This document shows, one piece after another, positions 1 through 8,998 of a stretch of 64,000 nucleotides of DNA (positions are counted from its first letter, which is position 1; each line of letters starts with the position of its first letter). The translations under genes and the position numbers were made by a program. The notes below the pieces were generated by a model. The model saw only the letters and a list, made by a program, of their open reading frames with translations, was not told the origin of the DNA and did no database searches. The stretch is from Siphonodentalium dalli (Eukaryota > Mollusca > Scaphopoda > Gadilida > Siphonodentaliidae), in assembly GCA_032622095.1 (NCBI GenBank), contig CP136061.1, positions 129,776,754 to 129,840,753 of the forward strand. Reading direction: 5' to 3'.

Positions 1-416
1 CGGATTCTATAGTTTCCCTACACACCTTCAAGAAGCGCAGCTATAATGATTGAGTTACAGTTAACCATGCATATGGCAATATAAAGTATAACCTTATATA
101 CGTCGAACGTCTGCGCGTGCCAGGGAATACCCAAAACAAATGTGTGTCATAAATCTAACTCAGAACCGAAAGCAGTCAGTTGAATTTTTCAGTAATATTT
201 TGATACGCTTAACAACTTATGCATCTATACAATTCGCTTGTTTTGTTGACATTATACTCAATTTTACACCGCGCACAGTGAACCGAGTTATACTCCAAAT
301 TCACGGAGCAAGTGGGAAGCGCCGATGCATGTTGTGATATGAATTTGAATGCAACGCAAAGTAAACACTTCGTTGCCACTCGAAAACTGTGTTGTAGTAC
401 TCGAAAGATCGCCGAG

Positions 417-503
417 CCAATCAAATAGCGTTGATTAGGCCGAACAGAGGCCACTACGTTCTTGTAAAAACACCCCCTTCCAGACCCCGTGCAAGTATAT
501 AAA
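417..503 (+). promoter_or_regulatory. CCAAT and TATA core promoter of nanos copy 1
   Basis: A CCAAT box lies at 417-421 and a consensus TATATAAA at 496-503, which is 102-109 bases before the ATG. A start site about 30 bases after the TATA box would give a leader of roughly 75-85 nt. The same pair occurs before every copy. TATA starts are at 3488, 6491, 9494, 12486, 15488, 18480, 21483, 24478, 27458, 30439, 33421, 36403, 39385, 42367, 45349, 48332, 51315, 54298, 57280, 60263 and 63245. So each copy appears able to drive its own transcription. No initiator or downstream element is convincing by eye. Confidence 0.7.
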
Positions 504-604
504 TCCAGATTGGTTTCATATCAAACCATATCTTTCGTTCACTGTCGCTCGATCGTTCTAAATCATAACCATTTCAGTCGAACATTATAGAAATTGCCAT
601 CATT

Positions 605-1237
605 ATGTCATCAGTTGCAGGCATCGACATGGAAGGGGGACTTTTTGGTTTCCTCATAGATTCAGCGTTTACGTTCAGTGATCAGGATATTTCACAATCG
701 CATGGGAAAATAACCAGGTCGTGTGTCTCAACAAATATCGAGTACCTTGCTTCAATTCGAGCGAACGCCACAGATGATTTCAATGTGAATGGCACGGATG
801 TCGACCTTGATGACTATGATTCCTACCAAGCTCAACTGAGGGGTCACAATGTCAGCAGTTCCATTCTGTTTTCTGTGGGGTGTGATGCAGCGACAGATTC
901 GAAAGACAAGAAAGGAATCAAGCGAGCATGTGCCGAAGCCGTTCTGCCCCCAAATAAGAGACCGGTAGTGAACAGTTTAAGGAACAAATCAAAAGAATAT
1001 TGCGTTTTCTGCAAACACAGTAAAAAGCCAGCACGGTTGTACAAAAGTCACCTGGTAAAAGACGACAATGATGTAGTTACCTGTCCCATTCTCCGACGGT
1101 ACAAGTGCCCTCTATGTGGTGTTTCTGGTGACAAAGCTCACACGATCAAGTATTGTCCATCATACGACGGGATATCCATGAGCGTTGCCGTAGCCAGGAG
1201 AAGAAAGTTCGACAGCAAGAGAGTCAGATCTTCATAA
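605..1237 (+). CDS. nanos: Nanos-type CCHC zinc-finger RNA-binding protein, copy 1
   Basis: Nanos proteins act with Pumilio and the CCR4-NOT deadenylase to repress target mRNAs in the cytoplasm of germ cells and early embryos. Seen here: residues 133-184 carry two zinc knuckles with exact Nanos spacing. The first, C-x2-C-x12-H-x10-C, uses C133, C136, H149 and C160. Seven residues later the second, C-x2-C-x7-H-x4-C, uses C168, C171, H179 and C184. Family-typical strings VTCPILR, CPLCG and AHTIKYCP are present. The N-terminal half (1-130) is low-similarity, with a hydrophobic patch LFGFLIDSAF at 13-22 and an acidic stretch around 65-72. The tail (198-208) is basic. The gene is intronless and 210 codons long, normal for a small Nanos. 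The start ATG has A at -3. The N-terminal CNOT1-binding motif known from vertebrate Nanos is not recognisable. Which paralogue class this is cannot be told. Confidence 0.97.
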   Translation: MSSVAGIDMEGGLFGFLIDSAFTFSDQDISQSHGKITRSCVSTNIEYLASIRANATDDFNVNGTDVDLDDYDSYQAQLRGHNVSSSILFSVGCDAATDSKDKKGIKRACAEAVLPPNKRPVVNSLRNKSKEYCVFCKHSKKPARLYKSHLVKDDNDVVTCPILRRYKCPLCGVSGDKAHTIKYCPSYDGISMSVAVARRRKFDSKRVRSS

Positions 1238-1328
1238 GCTGCAAGCCAGATTAGCACACGCTATGTGTCTAAATGCCCGTTTTGTTTAAATATTATTCAA
1301 TTGTTATATATGCCTTTAATTTATGTTG

Positions 1329-1357
1329 GTGCGCATGGAAATTTGAAACATGCGCAC
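1329..1357 (+). promoter_or_regulatory. Perfect 9-bp hairpin in the nanos 3' UTR
   Basis: GTGCGCATG at 1329-1337 pairs perfectly with CATGCGCAC at 1349-1357 around an 11-nt AU-rich loop (GAAATTTGAAA). It lies 92 bases after the stop codon and 16 bases before AATAAA, so it should be in the mature mRNA. It is present in the other complete units and is broken only in unit 13, by C to A at 37239. nanos mRNAs in other animals are controlled through 3'-UTR structures, so a regulatory role is plausible but inferred. The loop does not show the Smaug CUGGC motif. Confidence 0.5.
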
Positions 1358-1372
1358 AATTTGTATTGTATA

Positions 1373-1378
1373 AATAAA
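1373..1378 (+). terminator. AATAAA polyadenylation signal of nanos copy 1
   Basis: Canonical AATAAA 135 bases after the stop codon, followed by a T-rich stretch. A second AATAAA at 1424-1429 exists in A and C units but is AAGAAA in B units. The first signal starts at 4373, 7376, 10371, 13371, 16365, 19365, 22360, 25355, 28335, 31316, 34298, 37280, 40262, 43244, 46226, 49210, 52192, 55175, 58157 and 61140 in units 2-21. The predicted transcript is therefore about 0.85-0.9 kb. Confidence 0.65.
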
Positions 1379-1680
1379 CAATTTGTAATGAATTATATGC
1401 AAAGAAGCTTTTACATATTAGGCAATAAACTTATGTATAACAAATATCCTTTTCGTATCTATATATAAACAAATGGGCGGTCTCTTGGTGCTTGCATTTT
1501 TTGTACCTCGTTCCTGTCGTGTCGTGTAGATATTTCTGAAATTGTAGCTGTCTAATGTCAAAATCTAGTGATTATTGTGCGAATGGGTGGTTTCGCCTAC
1601 TTGTCTAATGTCTTGTTCTTTGAACACACAGAAAGAAATCGCATGCAACAATTCCAATCCCGCTTTATATAAGCCATATA

Positions 1681-1785
1681 TCAGTCCATCGTCAAAGCTT
1701 CATTGGAAGACTCGCGTAGCAGGGTTGCGAGTACAAATGCCCTACTGAAGCATAACAGTACGATGATAAAACAAAATCGTTTCAT
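1681..1785 (-). other. Small antisense frame with signal-peptide-like sequence (doubtful)
   Basis: A 34-codon ATG-started minus-strand frame begins with K-R followed by a hydrophobic run (FCFIIVLLCF) and ends in a polar tail, so it resembles a secretory leader. An upstream in-frame extension covers the T tract and is not credible. Against it: subtype C units carry R15G and N28I, unit 4 has V18E, and nothing that looks like a mature peptide follows. It may be chance. No function is assigned. Confidence 0.12.
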
Positions 1786-2126
1786 GCAAGACCTGTGGTG
1801 ATCGCTGGTCGGAGAAGGCCGGCGCTTCAGATGGATTTTTTTTTTTTTTGTACAAATTTCCCAATGTATCCATTTTGTGATCACTATTTTAACTATAACT
1901 CTAAATCCGTGTCTTTGGTTCAGTTCAAGATACAAACCACAATGAACTGTCAGGTTTAATTGAGGTAGTAATCAACGATTTCTGGCCATTTTCACAATTT
2001 CGTGTGGTTACTGTACTACAACATTCTGCTGCACCACGGTCATTGACAAACAGCACACAATAGACATAAATGGACTAAGAATTCAACTGTCTGTACTTTG
2101 ACTGGACTGTCACATCATAAATTGAA

Positions 2127-2362
2127 TTATCTCCCTTGGACTGTCCATGCAATGCACCAATTTTTAACCATTGTTTGGCCGAAAGTAGCCATCTTCGGCC
2201 CCATAGTTAACCATGACAGAGCGAATGTCAGTCTATTGTCACCTTGTGAGCAGATATAGAACCTAGATAGATGTAAGATGATATAAAAACTAAAGAAAAA
2301 TTATCGTATCAATTTTGAAATTTTGTTTTGGAACTGCAGAAGACTGTTTTGAAGGGAGATAA
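2127..2362. mobile_element. MITE-like 236-bp element with 11-bp inverted ends
   Basis: TTATCTCCCTT at 2127-2137 and its exact reverse complement AAGGGAGATAA at 2352-2362 bound 236 bp without coding capacity. Inside is a 7-bp inverted repeat, GGCCGAA 2177-2183 and TTCGGCC 2194-2200. No target-site duplication is obvious. The terminal motif is, from memory, frequent in mollusc intergenic DNA. The same 236-bp span recurs in every complete unit, starting at 5130, 8133, 11125, 14128, 17119, 20121, 23117, 26108, 29090, 32072, 35054, 38036, 41018, 44000, 46982, 49966, 52948, 55931, 58913 and 61896. It therefore inserted before the array expanded. The inverted ends alone could still be coincidence. 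Confidence 0.4.
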
Positions 2363-2408
2363 ATCAAGCTCTTTTCCGGTGTATTACCACATAGAGCTGG
2401 TCCACACC

Positions 2409-2955
2409 ATGCAGATACGAAACACATACTTCGTAAGTCAAACATCATCCTATTCTGTGAACTATGGTACCTTTATAAAATAATTAAACCATTAAAACAG
2501 TACTCACATTAATAACAAATGTCAAACTGACAGTTACAGCCCTTATATGCTTAAAATCCTATTTTTCAGCCCTCCTACAAACCCATGAAATCGTGTATGG
2601 ATACTTGAACTAAAACGCATAATATTGTCGATGACAGTGTTGTCGTGCAACAACGTGCTTATGTAGCCTAAATTGTTTATTTCAGATGGTTGGAACTAAT
2701 ATTTTGCCTCAATTTCGGTATGTTTGTTCTGTCAGTCACATGCCCCTCGTTTCGAATTTACAAAACACCATATTTCCACCACGTTGTTTGGCGATATTTG
2801 ACCAATTTAAGCCCAGAAGCGAACAATGGCAAAGCGAATGTCAGCAAATGATCATACCATCGCCCGTTAGAACTATGCTGGCGTTAACCTATATGGGAAT
2901 CAGAAATAAACCCATCACAGTGGTTGGCTCTCAAGGCCTTTTCCTTCAGAAATAA
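2409..2955 (+). other. Candidate two-exon small frame, probably non-coding
   Basis: An ATG at 2409 opens eight codons ending at a consensus donor GTAAGT (2433). A good acceptor TTTATTTCAG ends at 2685, and an 89-codon frame follows to TAA at 2955; the junction is in phase. The predicted 97-residue product resembles no family I know. Against a gene: subtype C units change the donor to GC and have a 12-bp in-frame deletion. All four A/B-to-C substitutions I found in exon 2 are amino-acid changing, and unit 5 has a 1-base deletion near 14755 that breaks the frame. No promoter is evident. Confidence 0.12.
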
Positions 2956-2992
2956 TGCACCGGTCAAGCAGCCGTCAGAAGAGTTATAAATG

Positions 2993-5900
2993 CGGATTCT
3001 ATAGTTTCCCTACACACATTCAAGAAGCGCAGCTATAATGATTGAGTTACAGTTAACCATGCATATGGCAATATAAAGTATAACCTTATATACGTCGAAC
3101 GTCTGCGCGTGCCAGGGAATACCCAAAACAAATGTGTGTCATAAATCTAACTCAGAACCGAAAGCAGTCAGTTGAATTTTTCAGTAATATATTGATACGC
3201 TTAACAACTTATGCATCTATACAATTCGCTTGTTTAGTTGACATTATACTCAATTTTACACCGCGCACAGTGAACCGATTTATACTCCAAATTCACGGAG
3301 CAAGTGGGAAGCGCCGATGCATGTTGTGATATGAATTTGAATGCAACGCAAAGTAAACACTTCGTTGCCACTCGAAAACTGTGTTGTAGTACTCGAAAGA
3401 TCGCCGAGCCAATCAAATAGCGTTGATTAGGCCGAACAGAGGCCACTACGTTCTTGTAAAAACACCCCCTTCCAGACCCCGTGCAAGTATATAAATCCAG
3501 ATTGGTTTCATATCAAACCATATCTTTCGTTCACTGTCGCTCGATCGTTCTAAATCATAACCATTTCAGTCGAACATTATAGAAATTGCCATCATTATGT
3601 CATCAGTTGCAGGCATCGACATGGAAGGGGGACTTTTTGGTTTCCTCATAGATTCAGCGTTTACGTTCAGTGATCAGGATATTTCACAATCGCATGGGAA
3701 AATAACCAGGTCGTGTGTCTCAACAAATATCGAGTACCTTGCTTCAATTCGAGCGAACGCCACAGATGATTTCAATGTGAATGGCACGGATGTCGACCTT
3801 GATGACTATGATTCCTACCAAGCTCAACTGAGGGGTCACAATGTCAGCAGTTCCATTCTGTTTTCTGTGGGGTGTGATGCAGCGACAGATTCGAAAGACA
3901 AGAAAGGAATCAAGCGAGCATGTGCCGAAGCCGTTCTGCCCCCAAATAAGAGACCGGTAGTGAACAGTTTAAGGAACAAATCAAAAGAATATTGCGTTTT
4001 CTGCAAACACAGTAAAAAGCCAGCACGGTTGTACAAAAGTCACCTGGTAAAAGACGACAATGATGTAGTTACCTGTCCCATTCTCCGACGGTACAAGTGC
4101 CCTCTATGTGGTGTTTCTGGTGACAAAGCTCACACGATCAAGTATTGTCCATCATACGACGGGATATCCATGAGCGTTGCCGTAGCCAGGAGAAGAAAGT
4201 TCGACAGCAAGAGAGTCAGATCTTCATAAGCTGCAAGCCAGATTAGCAGTTTAGCACACGCTATGTGTCTAAATGCCCGTTTTGTTTAAATATTATTCAA
4301 TTGTTATATATGCCTTTAATTTATGTTGGTGCGCATGGAAATTTGAAACATGCGCACAATTTGTATTGTATAAATAAACAATTTGTAATGAATTATATGC
4401 AAAGAAGCTTTTACATATTAGGCAAGAAACTTATGTATAACAACTATCCTTTTCGTATCTATATATAAACAAATGGGCGGTCTCTTGGTGCTTGCATTTT
4501 TTGTACCTCGTTCCTGTCGTGTCGTGTAGATATTTCTCAAAATGGTAGCTGTCTAATGTCAAAATCTAGTGATTATTGTGTGAATGGGTGGTTTCGCCTA
4601 CTTGTCTAATGTCTTGTTCTTTGAACACACAGAAAGAAATCGCATGCAACAATTCCAATCCCGCTTTATATAAGCCATATATCAGTCCATCGTCAAAGCT
4701 TCATTGGAAGACTCGCGTAGCAGGGTTGCGAGTACAAATGCCCTACTGAAGCATAACAGTACGATGATAAAACAAAATCGTTTCATGCAAGACTTGTGGT
4801 GATCGCTGGTCGGAGAAGGCCGGCGCTTCAGATGGAATTTTGTTTTGTTTTTGTACAAATTTCCCAATGTATCCATTTTGTGATCACTATTTTAACTATA
4901 ACTCTAAATCCGTGTCTTTGGTTCAGTTCAAGATACAAACCACAATGAACTGTCAGGTTTAAATGAGGTAGTAATCAACGATTTCTGGCCATTTTCACAA
5001 TTTCGTGTGGTTACTGTAATACAACATTCTGCTGCACCACGGTCATTGACAAACAGCACACAATAGACAGAAATGGACTAAGAATTCAACTGTCTGTACT
5101 TTGACTGGACTGTCACATCATAAATTGAATTATCTCCCTTGGACTGTCCATGCAATGCACCAATTTTTAACCATTGTTTGGCCGAAAGTAGCCATCTTCG
5201 GCCCCGTAGTTAACCATAACAGAGCGAATGTCAGTCTATTGTCACCTTGTGAGCAGATATAGAACCTAGATAGATGTAAGATGATATAAAAACTAAAGAA
5301 AAATTATCGTATAAATTTTGAAATTTTGTTTTGGAACTGCAGAAGACTGTTTTGAAGGGAGATAAATCAAGCTCTTTTCCGGTGTATTACCACATAGAGC
5401 TGGTCCACACCATGCAGATACGAAACACATACTTCGTAAGTCAAACATCATCCTATTCTGTGAACTATGGTACCTTTATAAAATAATTAAACCATTAAAA
5501 CAGTACTCACATTAATAACAAATGTCAAACTGACAGTTACAGCCCTTATATGCTTAAAATCCTATTTTTCAGCCCTCCTACAAACCCATGAAATCGTGTA
5601 TGGATACTTGAACTAAAACGCATAATATTGTCGTTGACAGTGTTGTCGTGCAACAACGTGCTTATGTAGCCTAAATTGTTTATTTCAGATGGTTGGAACT
5701 AATATTTTGCCTCAATTTCGGTATGTTTGTTCTGTCAGTCACATGCCCCTCGTTTCGAATTTACAAAACACCATATTTCCACCACGTTGTTTGGCGATAT
5801 TTGACCAATTTAAGCCCAGAAGCGAACAATGGCAAAGCGAATGTCAGCAAATGATCATACCATCGCCCGTTAGAACTATGCTGGCGTTAACCTATATGGG

Positions 5901-5995
5901 AATCAGAAATAAACCCATCACAGTGGTTGGCTCTCAAGGCCTTTTCCTTCAGAAATAATGCACCGGTCAAGCAGCCGTCAGAAGAGTTATAAATG
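2993..5995 (+). repeat. Array unit 2, subtype B (3,003 bp)
   Basis: Carries the B insertion AGTTTAGC after the stop codon, AAGAAA in place of the second AATAAA, and a T tract interrupted by G (TTTTGTTTTGTTTTT). TATA starts at 3488, AATAAA at 4373, MITE-like element 5130-5365. The promoter-side marker (3279) is T, unlike the other B units, so this unit combines a 5' marker and a 3' marker found apart elsewhere. Confidence 0.95.
3597..4229 (+). CDS. nanos: Nanos-type zinc-finger protein, copy 2
   Basis: The protein is identical to copy 1 over all 210 residues although the flanks belong to the other subtype (B). That identity across subtypes points to constraint or to conversion of the coding segment. 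Promoter, leader and start context are unchanged. Confidence 0.97.
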   Translation: MSSVAGIDMEGGLFGFLIDSAFTFSDQDISQSHGKITRSCVSTNIEYLASIRANATDDFNVNGTDVDLDDYDSYQAQLRGHNVSSSILFSVGCDAATDSKDKKGIKRACAEAVLPPNKRPVVNSLRNKSKEYCVFCKHSKKPARLYKSHLVKDDNDVVTCPILRRYKCPLCGVSGDKAHTIKYCPSYDGISMSVAVARRRKFDSKRVRSS

Positions 5996-8900
5996 CGGAT
6001 TCTATAGTTTCCCTACACACATTCAAGAAGCGCAGCTATAATGATTGAGTTACAGTTAACCATGCATATGGCAATATAAAGTATAACCTTATATACGTCG
6101 AACGTCTGCGCGTGCCAGGGAATACCCAAAACAAATGTGTGTCATAAATCTAACTCAGAACCGAAAGCAGTCAGTTGAATTTTTCAGTAATATATTGATA
6201 CGCTTAACAACTTATGCATCTATACAATTCGCTTGTTTAGTTGACATTATACTCAATTTTACACCGCGCACAGTGAACCGAGTTATACTCCAAATTCACG
6301 GAGCAAGTGGGAAGCGCCGATGCATGTTGTGATATGAATTTGAATGCAACGCAAAGTAAACACTTCGTTGCCACTCGAAAACTGTGTTGTAGTACTCGAA
6401 AGATCGCCGAGCCAATCAAATAGCGTTGATTAGGCCGAACAGAGGCCACTACGTTCTTGTAAAAACACCCCCTTCCAGACCCCGTGCAAGTATATAAATC
6501 CAGATTGGTTTCATATCAAACCATATCTTTCGTTCACTGTCGCTCGATCGTTCTAAATCATAACCATTTCAGTCGAACATTATAGAAATTGCCATCATTA
6601 TGTCATCAGTTGCAGGCATCGACATGGAAGGGGGACTTTTTGGTTTCCTCATAGATTCAGCGTTTACGTTCAGTGATCAGGATATTTCACAATCGCATGG
6701 GAAAATAACCAGGTCGTGTGTCTCAACAAATATCGAGTACCTTGCTTCAATTCGAGCGAACGCCACAGATGATTTCAATGTGAATGGCACGGATGTCGAC
6801 CTTGATGACTATGATTCCTACCAAGCTCAACTGAGGGGTCACAATATCAGCAGTTCCATTCTGTTTTCTGTGGGGTGTGATGCAGCGACAGATTCGAAAG
6901 ACAAGAAAGGAATCAAGCGAGCATGTGCCGAAGCCGTTCTGCCCCCAAATAAGAGACCGGTAGTGAACAGTTTAAGGAACAAATCAAAAGAATATTGCGT
7001 TTTCTGCAAACACAGTAAAAAGCCAGCACGGTTGTACAAAAGTCACCTGGTAAAAGACGACAATGATGTAGTTACCTGTCCCATTCTCCGACGGTACAAG
7101 TGCCCTCTATGTGGTGTTTCTGGTGACAAAGCTCACACGATCAAGTATTGTCCATCATACGACGGGATATCCATGAGCGTTGCCGTAGCCAGGAGAAGAA
7201 AGTTCGACAGCAAGAGAGTCAGATCTTCATAAGCTGCAAGCCAGATTAGCAGTTTAGCACACGCTATGTGTCTAAATGCCCGTTTTGTTTAAATATTATT
7301 CAATTGTTATATATGCCTTTAATTTATGTTGGTGCGCATGGAAATTTGAAACATGCGCACAATTTGTATTGTATAAATAAACAATTTGTAATGAATTATA
7401 TGCAAAGAAGCTTTTACATATTAGGCAAGAAACTTATGTATAACAACTATCCTTTTCGTATCTATATATAAACAAATGGGCGGTCTCTTGGTGCTTGCAT
7501 TTTTTGTACCTCGTTCCTGTCGTGTCGTGTAGATATTTCTCAAAATGGTAGCTGTCTAATGTCAAAATCTAGTGATTATTGTGTGAATGGGTGGTTTCGC
7601 CTACTTGTCTAATGTCTTGTTCTTTGAACACACAGAAAGAAATCGCATGCAACAATTCCAATCCCGCTTTATATAAGCCATATATCAGTCCATCGTCAAA
7701 GCTTCATTGGAAGACTCGCGTAGCAGGGTTGCGAGTACAAATGCCCTACTGAAGCATAACAGTACGATGATAAAACAAAATCGTTTCATGCAAGACTTGT
7801 GGTGATCGCTGGTCGGAGAAGGCCGGCGCTTCAGATGGAATTTTGTTTTGTTTTTGTACAAATTTCCCAATGTATCCATTTTGTGATCACTATTTTAACT
7901 ATAACTCTAAATCCGTGTCTTTGGTTCAGTTCAAGATACAAACCACAATGAACTGTCAGGTTTAAATGAGGTAGTAATCAACGATTTCTGGCCATTTTCA
8001 CAATTTCGTGTGGTTACTGTACTACAACATTCTGCTGCACCACGGTCATTGACAAACAGCACACAATAGACAGAAATGGACTAAGAATTCAACTGTCTGT
8101 ACTTTGACTGGACTGTCACATCATAAATTGAATTATCTCCCTTGGACTGTCCATGCAATGCACCAATTTTTAACCATTGTTTGGCCGAAAGTAGCCATCT
8201 TCGGCCCCGTAGTTAACCATAACAGAGCGAATGTCAGTCTATTGTCACCTTGTGAGCAGATATAGAACCTAGATAGATGTAAGATGATATAAAAACTAAA
8301 GAAAAATTATCGTATAAATTTTGAAATTTTGTTTTGGAACTGCAGAAGACTGTTTTGAAGGGAGATAAATCAAGCTCTTTTCCGGTGTATTACCACATAG
8401 AGCTGGTCCACACCATGCAGATACGAAACACATACTTCGTAAGTCAAACATCATCCTATTCTGTGAACTATGGTACCTTTATAAAATAATTAAACCATTA
8501 AAACAGTACTCACATTAATAACAAATGTCAAACTGACAGTTACAGCCCTTATATGCTTAAAATCCTATTTTTCAGCCCTCCTACAAACCCATGAAATCGT
8601 GTATGGATACTTGAACTAAAACGCATAATATTGTCGTTGACAGTGTTGTCGTGCAACAACGTGCTTATGTAGCCTAAATTGTTTATTTCAGATGGTTGGA
8701 ACTAATATTTTGCCTCAATTTCGGTATGTTTGTTCTGTCAGTGACATGCCCCTCGTTTCGAATTTACAAAACACCATATTTCCACCACGTTGTTTGGCGA
8801 TATTTGACCAATTTAAGCCCAGAAGCGAACAATGGCAAAGCGAATGTCAGCAAATGATCATACCATCGCCCGTTAGAACTATGCTGGCGTTAACCTATAT

Positions 8901-8998
8901 GGGAATCAGAAATAAACCCATCACAGTGGTTGGCTCTCAAGGCCTTTTCCTTCAGAAATAATGCACCGGTCAAGCAGCCGTCAGAAGAGTTATAAATG
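5996..8998 (+). repeat. Array unit 3, subtype B (3,003 bp)
   Basis: A second B unit in direct succession, which breaks the A-B alternation seen in units 4-7. TATA starts at 6491, AATAAA at 7376, MITE-like element 8133-8368. The promoter-side marker is G, as in units 5 and 7. Confidence 0.95.
6600..7232 (+). CDS. nanos: Nanos-type zinc-finger protein, copy 3
   Basis: Open over 210 codons. One private conservative change, V83I (GTC to ATC), lies in the low-complexity linker ahead of the zinc fingers. All eight zinc ligands are intact, so function should be unchanged. Confidence 0.97.
   Translation: MSSVAGIDMEGGLFGFLIDSAFTFSDQDISQSHGKITRSCVSTNIEYLASIRANATDDFNVNGTDVDLDDYDSYQAQLRGHNISSSILFSVGCDAATDSKDKKGIKRACAEAVLPPNKRPVVNSLRNKSKEYCVFCKHSKKPARLYKSHLVKDDNDVVTCPILRRYKCPLCGVSGDKAHTIKYCPSYDGISMSVAVARRRKFDSKRVRSS

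Larger units (their letters stand above)
1..2992 (+). repeat. Array unit 1, subtype A (2,992 bp)
   Basis: Reference unit for this annotation. TATA box at 496-503, AATAAA at 1373-1378, MITE-like element at 2127-2362. Subtype A marks are: no 8-bp insertion after the stop codon, an uninterrupted T14 tract at 1836-1849, and a second AATAAA at 1424-1429. The promoter-side marker at 287 is G. Positions 1-416 hold no recognisable feature beyond AT-rich sequence, and about 1400-2126 and 2363-2992 hold only the weak candidates listed separately. Confidence 0.95.

Noticed and set aside
140-337. 65-codon ATG frame upstream of the promoter
   Set aside because: From unit 8 onward GTTGAA becomes GTTTAA, which puts a stop inside it, so it is not maintained across the array. 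It also overlaps nothing transcribed.
209-454. Minus-strand frame of 60-110 codons across the CCAAT region
   Set aside because: Its length changes with single-base differences between units, its start is non-ATG in many units, and it overlaps the nanos promoter. No family resemblance.
556-577. Possible 5'-UTR intron or trans-splice acceptor (CTAAAT then ACCATTTCAG) before the ATG
   Set aside because: No donor lies between the expected start site and position 560, and the TATA spacing fits an unspliced leader. A spliced leader cannot be judged from DNA alone.
844-1044. 66-codon antisense frame inside each nanos CDS
   Set aside because: Shadow of the constrained sense reading frame.
1360-1445. 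Pumilio-type UGUANAUA sites in the 3' UTR
   Set aside because: TGTATAAA and TGTATAAC occur, but neither matches the consensus at the seventh base.
1265-1468. 67-codon frame after nanos in every unit, with a CPFC string near its start
   Set aside because: It starts at GTG, lies in the 3' UTR, runs through the AATAAA signal and is highly AT-rich. The CPFC string is not followed by zinc-ligand spacing.
2638-2654. Short inverted repeat TGTTG-TCGTG-CAACA in the spacer
   Set aside because: A five-base stem is expected by chance in a sequence of this length, and nothing around it suggests a role.
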